Positions 58,908-64,000 of a DNA stretch of 64,000 nt are shown here, piece by piece. The stretch covers positions 33,189 to 97,188 of the forward strand of contig JAQGKC010000346.1 of NCBI GenBank assembly GCA_028290305.1, in the 5' to 3' direction. The notes beneath the pieces are model-generated. The model was given only the letters and a program-made list of their open reading frames with translations. It was not told where the DNA came from and did no database searches. This DNA comes from Bradyrhizobium sp. (lineage in GTDB: Bacteria; Pseudomonadota; Alphaproteobacteria; Rhizobiales; Xanthobacteraceae). Position numbers and translations under genes: made by a program. The stretch's first letter is position 1. Every line of letters starts with the position of its first letter.

Positions 58908-59783
58908 TCAAAGCACGTCGGCGAGCGATTGCCCGTGCAGGTCGATGCTCAAGCCGTCGAGGGCCAGATCGTTCAACTCACCGCCCATGGCCTTTATGCT
59001 TTCCTCCCGGATCAGGGACATTAATCCGCGACGCAAACCCAGAAACTCCGATGACATCATCATCGACTGTTGCCGCGGGCGCTCGAGCGGAATGGTGATC
59101 TCGGCCTTGATGGTGCCGGGCCGCGCGGTCATGCAATAGACGCGATCGGACAGAAAAATGGCTTCATCGATATCGTGGGTAACGAACAGCACGGAAATCT
59201 TCAATCGCTGCCACATGTTGGTAAGGATTTGCTGCATGATCACGCGAGTCTGTGCGTCAAGTGCTCCGAAGGGCTCGTCCAGCAGCAGAACCTTTGGTCC
59301 GGTGGCGAGCGCACGGACAATACCGACGCGCTGTTTCATTCCGCCGGACAAGCTGTCAGGATACTTGTTTTCAAAGGCAGTTAGACCCGCCAAGCCCAGC
59401 AGTGTGCGTGCGGCGCGGTCTCGACTGGATTTGTCGAGATGCTTCATCTTGAGGCCGAACTCGACATTCCCTTTCACCGTTTTCCAGGGAAACAGTGAAT
59501 ACTGCTGAAACACCATGCCGCGGTCGGCGCTGGGACCATCGACCACCTCCCCATCGACGGTCACGTCGCCTTCGGTGGGCTTGAGAAAACCCGCGACTGC
59601 GTTGAGCAGGGTGGATTTTCCACAGCCGGACGGCCCGACGATCGAGACAAACTCCCCGGGGTTGACGTGGATCGAAGCATCGCAGACCGCTTCGACCGGA
59701 CCTTCGAGGGTGTCGTAACTCAGCGCGAAATTCCTGACGTCGACGCGGCCTTTCGAAGGCGCGCTTGGAGTCTTTTCGGTCAT
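58908..59783 (-). CDS. ABC transporter ATP-binding protein (nitrate/sulfonate/taurine type)
   Basis: This 291-residue ATPase (ATG 59783) has Walker A GPSGCGKST, Q-loop MVFQQYSLFPWKTV, signature LSGGMKQRVGIVRAL, Walker B VLLLDEPFGALD and H-loop FVTHDIDEAIFLSDRV. An additional C-terminal 40 residues follow the core. It overlaps the permease gene by 4 bp. With the permease and the frameshifted binding protein it forms an importer controlled, by position, by the Crp/Fnr gene at 62297. Confidence 0.92.
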   Translation of the reverse strand: MTEKTPSAPSKGRVDVRNFALSYDTLEGPVEAVCDASIHVNPGEFVSIVGPSGCGKSTLLNAVAGFLKPTEGDVTVDGEVVDGPSADRGMVFQQYSLFPWKTVKGNVEFGLKMKHLDKSSRDRAARTLLGLAGLTAFENKYPDSLSGGMKQRVGIVRALATGPKVLLLDEPFGALDAQTRVIMQQILTNMWQRLKISVLFVTHDIDEAIFLSDRVYCMTARPGTIKAEITIPLERPRQQSMMMSSEFLGLRRGLMSLIREESIKAMGGELNDLALDGLSIDLHGQSLADVL

Positions 59784-60694
59784 GTTCGATTCCACGGCAT
59801 TACAAGTCGGCCCAGTCCCCGGATCAATGCACTGGATCCGAGGCCGAGCACGCCGATGCAGATCATTCCGAGCGCAATATCGGAGTACTGGACCAGCGAG
59901 TAGGCCTCCCAGGTAAAATAGCCAATGCCGAACTGGCCGGAAATCATCTCCGCGGCGATCAGCGACACCCAGGCGACGCCCATCCCGACTGTCAGGCCGG
60001 TAAAAATGTGGGGCAGAGATGCCGGGAAATAGACCTCGCGAAAAATCGACATCTCGCGAGCGCCCAGACATTGCGATGCGCGCACCAGCACCGGGTCCAC
60101 CAAGGACATGCCATGCAGTGTGTTGACGAGGATCGGAAAAAAAGACCCGAGAAATGTAATGAAAACGATGCTTTGTTCGTTGGTCGGCCACAGCATAATG
60201 GCCATCGGAACCCATGCGATGGCAGGGATCGGGCGCAGGATTTCCGATACCGGATACAGAATCTCATGAACAAGCTTGAACCGCCCCATCGCCAGCCCCA
60301 GTGGAATTGCAATGATGGCCGCCAGAGAAAAGCCGAGCAGGATGCGGCGACAGCTCAGCATCACGTCCATGAAAAATTTGGCATCGTGCATCGCTCGCGT
60401 CAGGCTTTCGTAAACTGCCGCGGGGGATGGAACGTTGGTGAATCTGACGAAGAAAACGACTCGATATTTCGTCAGCAAATGCCAGGTCAAAAGAAACAGT
60501 GCCAGCGAGATGGCGCCCACGAGCACGGCGCGCAATCCGCCGCGATTTAGCAACAGCCAGCGTTTGACATAAGGCACAAGCTGCGGCGGTCTGTTCACCG
60601 GCGGCCGAACCGTCTGTACCGGTGAAAGTCGAACCGCGGGCTCCGCCCCGGCCTCAGCTTGCTGTTTACGAAGGGCGGTGCTCTCCACGTTCAA
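59780..60694 (-). CDS. ABC transporter permease (nitrate/sulfonate/taurine type)
   Basis: This 304-residue permease has a 50-residue cytoplasmic start, then helices from AVLVGAISLALFLLTWHLL onward. The family loops ILRPIPAIAWVPMAIMLWPTNEQS and the EAA-like RASQCLGAREMSIFREVYFPASLPHI followed by GLTVGMGVAWVSLIAAEMI are present. It overlaps both neighbours by 4 bp. The substrate is unknown. Confidence 0.92.
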   Translation of the reverse strand: MNVESTALRKQQAEAGAEPAVRLSPVQTVRPPVNRPPQLVPYVKRWLLLNRGGLRAVLVGAISLALFLLTWHLLTKYRVVFFVRFTNVPSPAAVYESLTRAMHDAKFFMDVMLSCRRILLGFSLAAIIAIPLGLAMGRFKLVHEILYPVSEILRPIPAIAWVPMAIMLWPTNEQSIVFITFLGSFFPILVNTLHGMSLVDPVLVRASQCLGAREMSIFREVYFPASLPHIFTGLTVGMGVAWVSLIAAEMISGQFGIGYFTWEAYSLVQYSDIALGMICIGVLGLGSSALIRGLGRLVMPWNRT

Positions 60695-62114
60695 CCTCCG
60701 CTGACCGCCGTTTTGAGCGCATCGTCGAAACCAAGCACCTTGCCATGGATCTTCGCCGCGTAGGCTTCGGCATCTTTCTTCAAGAGAAATGGCGCGATCG
60801 CACTCTTGTCGTCGGCTACCGCAAAGAAGGCTTGATCGGCGAACAGCTTGATACCACGGACGGTGTCAAAAACGTAGGCGACATTGATCTTCTTGCCCTT
60901 GGCTTTCATGTCGGCATAGGCGCCGAGCGTGCAGGCGGCGCTGCTGAACGGCTCGATATCGCCGCCATCCACCCAGACTTCGCCTGCCTTGCGTGGATCC
61001 GTGATAGGCTTCCTGCAGAATTTGTCGTCACCCTTGATTTCATAGTTCTGTGTGCTCTTGAGCTGGGCTTCGTAGTCCATGTTCAGATCGGCATAGGCTT
61101 GGCGGAGATAACTGTCGTCGACCCATTTTTTCGGATCGAACTCCTTCATCCTGCCGAGCGCCTGCAACACTTTGACGTCGGTGGCTGCCGCCTCGATCAG
61201 TGGAGGTTTGATGGTCGGGTCGGTCGTCATATTTCCGCTCGGGCCGAGAAAGATGTAAACGACTTCCTTGTTGATGCCGGTCCACTCCTGAATCTTCTCG
61301 GATGCCAGTTTCGGATCCGCGCGCAGCCACGCATTGGCGGCGATGATGGCCTTCATATAGGCGACAACCACCTCCGGATATTTCTCGGCAAAGTCCGTGC
61401 GGACCACAACGCCGTGCCAGGTTGGGAGGTTGGTCTCGACGCCGTCAAAGATCTTGCGCGCGAAGCCACGAAACGGCAGCAGTTCGGCAAACGGCACGAA
61501 GTCGGCGTGGGCGTCGATCTTCTTTTCTTGCAAATTGGTCGACCCGACTTCCGGACTCTGACTTACAAGTTGAAAATAGTCGGACGGCCAGCCCTTGTCC
61601 TGCATCGCCTTCAGGACCATGCCATGCGCAGCGGAGCCGAAGGGAACGCTGACGAGCTTACCCTTGAGGTCCGAGAGTTCATAATAGGGCGAGTCCTTGT
61701 CACGACGATCCCGTTGCCGGAACCTTCGAGGCTGTAGGCCGCGACTGCGATCAGACGGCTCTTGCTTTCCGGATTGCTCTCGAAGGTGAACCCGTTCACG
61801 ATCAGCGGATAATCACCCATCATGCCGAACTGGAGTTTATTCGCCATCATTCCATTGGTGACGGGCGGGCCGGAAGTGAAATTCTGCCACTCGAGTTCGA
61901 ATTTGATGTTCGCGTATTTGCCGTCCTTGGGCAGATATTTTTCCAGCAGATTGAGCTGGCGAATGATCGTTCCTGTCGTGGCCGTGTTGGTGGTGGTGTC
62001 CTGAGTTCCGATGCCGATCGTCACCGTGGTCTGCGCGCCAGCAGGGCTGGCAAAAGCCAGTGTCGCCGCGGCGACGACAACAGAAAAGTAGCGATATCCC
62101 AAATTGCAATCCAT
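60691..62114 (-). pseudogene. ABC transporter substrate-binding protein, split by a one-base frameshift
   Basis: An N-terminal frame (ATG 62114) gives a signal peptide (FSVVVAAATLAFASPAGAQ) and about 140 residues of binding protein up to EGSGNGIVVT. Near 61695-61698 one base is missing: the sequence ACAAGGACTCGCCC would read ACA AAG GAC TCG CCC with one more A. Beyond it the other frame continues smoothly (DSPYYELSDLKGKLVSVPFG, SAAHGMVLKAMQDKGWP) to the stop at 60691. The whole would be about 474 residues. Either a recent inactivating mutation or a sequencing error is possible. Confidence 0.75.
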
Positions 62115-62296
62115 TGCAGACCCTCTCGGTGTTCGATGCGCCTTGGGTATCGCTCCCTGCTTTTCGACATTCTTTGTCGATCCGATCGACGGGGCAAACG
62201 TCGTTTCATATGCGCGGTCGATTAGTTGCCGTGAAAGAGGCGGTGCTTACTCCCTAGGCAATTTGGTCACCAAGAGCCGCATCTATAGGCATAACT

Positions 62297-63088
62297 TCAG
62301 TCGCCAAGGCCTTTCATTTCTTTCAGCAGGTCGGGTCGCCGCACGATAATTCTCGATTTGCGCGAAATGACGATATCTTTCTCCTGCATGCGCTTGAGGC
62401 TGATCGTCACCCATTGCCGGGTTGCGCCGACCATGTGCGCAAGGTCGGCGTGGGTGAAGGCTGCGCCGATGAGAGTGCCTTCCGCATCCTTCACGCCATA
62501 GAGTTCAACAAGGTGGAGAAGAAGATGGGCCAACCGCTCAGTGATCGAACGCGTGCCGAGCATCTGTGCCAGAGCGGAGTAGCATTTTCCCTTGAACGTC
62601 AGACCCTCGATCAGACCGATCGCAAGATTGGGAACTTCCACGACCAGCGCGCGCAACTCCTTGCCGGGAAGCTGTACGACGCTGCTGTTGCTGGTCGCAA
62701 CGCCCGACCATTGATGCACGCCGGCGCCGAATACTTCCGGACCGCCGACAAAATTGCCGGGATGCCAGTAGGCCAGCGTGATCTCGCGTCCGGAAGGAGC
62801 GGTATAGAACACGCGAATGCGGCCGGTCTCGATCAGATAAATTCCATCGTGCTTCGCGCCCTGATTGAACAACGTCTGGCCGCGATAGAGCACCTTGCGA
62901 CGACCGTGCTTGAGAACGGTTTCGCGCTCGCGCAGCGACAATGTTTCAAACAGCGAGGGAGGCCCGCCCAGGGATCGAGTATTTTCCGTCAACAACAGGG
63001 ATTGACCGCCGGTTGCTGGGGTCGCGGCGTTTTTTGGCACGTTAGATCCGGGACCCGATGCGGCATTGATGATTGCATAAAGTTGCAT
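62297..63088 (-). CDS. Crp/Fnr-family transcriptional regulator
   Basis: This 263-residue regulator has a 45-residue extension, an effector-binding barrel (about residues 65-150: TLFNQGAKHDGIYLIETGRIRVFY, PGNFVGGPEVFG) and a Crp-type HTH (about 215-250: FTHADLAHMVGATRQWVTISLKRMQEKDIV). The recognition helix TRQWVTISL lacks the Glu of TTGA readers, so it should bind a different site from the FixK-like protein. It lies 180 bp upstream of the ABC importer on the same strand and may control it. Confidence 0.9.
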   Translation of the reverse strand: MQLYAIINAASGPGSNVPKNAATPATGGQSLLLTENTRSLGGPPSLFETLSLRERETVLKHGRRKVLYRGQTLFNQGAKHDGIYLIETGRIRVFYTAPSGREITLAYWHPGNFVGGPEVFGAGVHQWSGVATSNSSVVQLPGKELRALVVEVPNLAIGLIEGLTFKGKCYSALAQMLGTRSITERLAHLLLHLVELYGVKDAEGTLIGAAFTHADLAHMVGATRQWVTISLKRMQEKDIVISRKSRIIVRRPDLLKEMKGLGD

Positions 63089-63098
63089 GGCGCACTCC

Positions 63099-63116
63099 AG
63101 ACCTTAAAATCGGTCT
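63099..63116. promoter_or_regulatory. Inverted repeat upstream of the Crp/Fnr gene
   Basis: AGACC (63099-63103) and GGTCT (63112-63116) form a short inverted repeat around TTAAAATC, 11 bp before the regulator start (minus strand). It could be an autoregulatory operator or part of the promoter. Confidence 0.35.
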
Positions 63117-63229
63117 AAAATGTGCAGCAAGCCTTATGCCAAGACCGGTTTCCAGTTCTCGGTTACAGGCATTTTGCCGAGCCAACTGTGCTGATCGGCG
63201 CCGGGCTTTTACGAACATGATCGGTGAAT

Positions 63230-63559
63230 TCAGGCGCCGTTCAAGTCCAGCAAAAAGGGCCACGGATAAATCCCGCGCGCGTGTCCGTCAGAAAAAGCCA
63301 GATTGACCGCATAATCGCCGATCGGTGAAACCTGCACGATGGCAATGCCATCGAATTTCTCGGGAAAAACGCCGTCGATCCGAGCTCTAACGCAGTGGGC
63401 GCATTTGCAGGCGGCACGCAAGCGCTCGGCCGTCAGGCAGATCTCGCCATATTGCGCCATCGTGAGTTCGAGAAAGCTGAGATCCTCGCTAATGGCGATG
63501 TAGGTTGGAGCAGCCACGGGCATCGCTGACAAGACGGACGGCGAAACAGGCTGCGACAT
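63230..63559 (-). CDS. DUF971 (GBBH-like N-terminal domain) protein
   Basis: This 109-residue protein has the DUF971 domain in its second half: LTAERLRAACKCAHCVRARI (with a CxxC metal site), IVQVSPIGDYAVNLAFSDGH and ARGIYPWPFLLDL. ATG 63559 follows GGAGAAATC; an upstream ATG at 63613 would extend it by 18 residues. The domain occurs as the N-terminal part of gamma-butyrobetaine hydroxylases and as stand-alone proteins near iron-sulfur cluster or ABC genes. Its role here is unknown. Confidence 0.82.
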   Translation of the reverse strand: MSQPVSPSVLSAMPVAAPTYIAISEDLSFLELTMAQYGEICLTAERLRAACKCAHCVRARIDGVFPEKFDGIAIVQVSPIGDYAVNLAFSDGHARGIYPWPFLLDLNGA

Positions 63560-63867
63560 TTCGATTTCTCCGATGCGGATATTCGACCATTGCGGGTTTA
63601 AGGCCGACAGCAATTAGTTGCCTGAAGAACTGGATTTAGCCATTCACATTTCCGATCCGTCTATGGCCGCCAGGCAGAGGGAAATTATTTTTGAAACTAA
63701 TCGACCACCATTTTCAGTCCTCAGTTGCGCGTCAGGTCTTCTTGACGGACTGTCACAGATGCGTGCATGGAAAGCCAGATCTTCATATGTAGCAGGGCTT
63801 TTTCACTGCATCGAGGACCGAACAACCTAATTGTTCTACACCAAGACCACCGGAAAAACCAAAACAC
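63560..63867. other. Intergenic stretch between divergent DUF971 and reductase genes
   Basis: This 308-bp region separates two divergently transcribed genes and must hold both promoters. I found no convincing reading frame, no TTGA-N6-TCAA box and no clear hairpin terminator in it. Short frames on the minus strand here are antisense to the reductase start. Confidence 0.5.
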
Positions 63868-64000
63868 ATGAGCGCATTCCATAGAGAGAAAGTTCTTTCC
63901 GTCCGGCACTGGACCGATACGCTTTTCAGCTTCACCGCCACCCGCAATTCCGGCTTTCGTTTCCAAAACGGGCAGTTCGCCATGATCGGCCTTGAGGTCG
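63868..64000 (+). CDS. Ferredoxin-NADP reductase (3' end outside window)
   Basis: From ATG 63868 the last 44 codons read MSAFHREKVLSVRHWTDTLF, SFTATRNSGFRFQNGQFAMI, GLEV and run off the window. HWTDTLFSFTATRNSGFRFQNGQFAMIG is the start of the FAD-binding barrel of bacterial ferredoxin/flavodoxin-NADP+ reductases (Fpr type). Only the first sixth of the protein is visible, but the match in order and spacing is good. Confidence 0.75.
   Translation, partial: MSAFHREKVLSVRHWTDTLFSFTATRNSGFRFQNGQFAMIGLEV

Noticed and set aside
60622..61737. 371-codon open frame on the plus strand
   Set aside because: Antisense to the frameshifted binding protein, whose domain and signal-peptide features are clear.
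63721..63966. 81-codon minus-strand frame near the window end
   Set aside because: It is antisense to the start of the ferredoxin-NADP reductase gene and has no family features.
1..64000. CRISPR arrays, tRNA or rRNA genes, insertion sequences, integrases
   Set aside because: I looked for regularly spaced repeats, tRNA-like cloverleaf ends with CCA and transposase or integrase motifs and saw none; a dedicated search would be needed to be certain.

Overview
The window looks like a chromosomal segment of an alphaproteobacterium of the Bradyrhizobium / Rhodopseudomonas type. That is inferred from the high GC content, the wealth of ABC importers, hybrid histidine kinases with extra sensor domains, DUF1127 and DUF6894 proteins, and a local FixL/FixJ/FixK-like trio with TTGA-N6-TCAA boxes. 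No rRNA, tRNA, CRISPR array, integrase or transposase was recognised.

Layout. 1-2.8 kb: the end of an MFS transporter, an NMT1-type binding protein and a two-cysteine Asp/Glu racemase (maleate isomerase-like) protein. 3.3-13.3 kb: one long operon with a CUT1 ABC importer (binding protein, two permeases, a 67-aa membrane protein, two ATPases) followed by a complete PEP-dependent dihydroxyacetone kinase: DhaL, a one-domain DhaM, free HPr, free Enzyme I, an HTH protein and DhaK. A cluster of ACTAAACA elements precedes it. 13.4-23.0 kb: a catabolic locus (molybdopterin oxidoreductase, MFS transporter, ketopantoate-reductase-like and tartrate-dehydrogenase-like enzymes, GntR/FCD regulator, nitrilase, cupin, nitrate/sulfonate-type ABC importer) marked by four related palindromes. 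23-37.9 kb: signalling and redox genes: two hybrid kinases, an acyl-CoA ligase, two c-type cytochrome proteins, TetR and OmpR regulators, DUF1127 proteins and a berberine-bridge-type flavoenzyme. The ligase and the flavoenzyme share a promoter architecture.

38-58 kb is a stress island. It holds an LDH-like dehydrogenase, small envelope proteins, Bax-inhibitor-like and LLM proteins, CbpM-like/DnaJ/GrpE/DnaK, two Hsp20s, BON, HdeD and Lon, plus the FixK/FixJ/FixL-like regulators. Seven perfect FNR/FixK-type boxes sit at plausible promoter distances here, so the island reads as a low-oxygen stress regulon carried next to its own regulators. It also holds several decayed genes: a peroxiredoxin joined to a stress-protein tail, an alcohol dehydrogenase broken into opposite-strand pieces, a universal stress protein and an AI-2E-type permease.

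58.9-64 kb: a nitrate/sulfonate/taurine-type ABC importer whose binding-protein gene carries a one-base frameshift, a Crp/Fnr regulator, a DUF971 protein and the start of a ferredoxin-NADP reductase gene that runs off the window.
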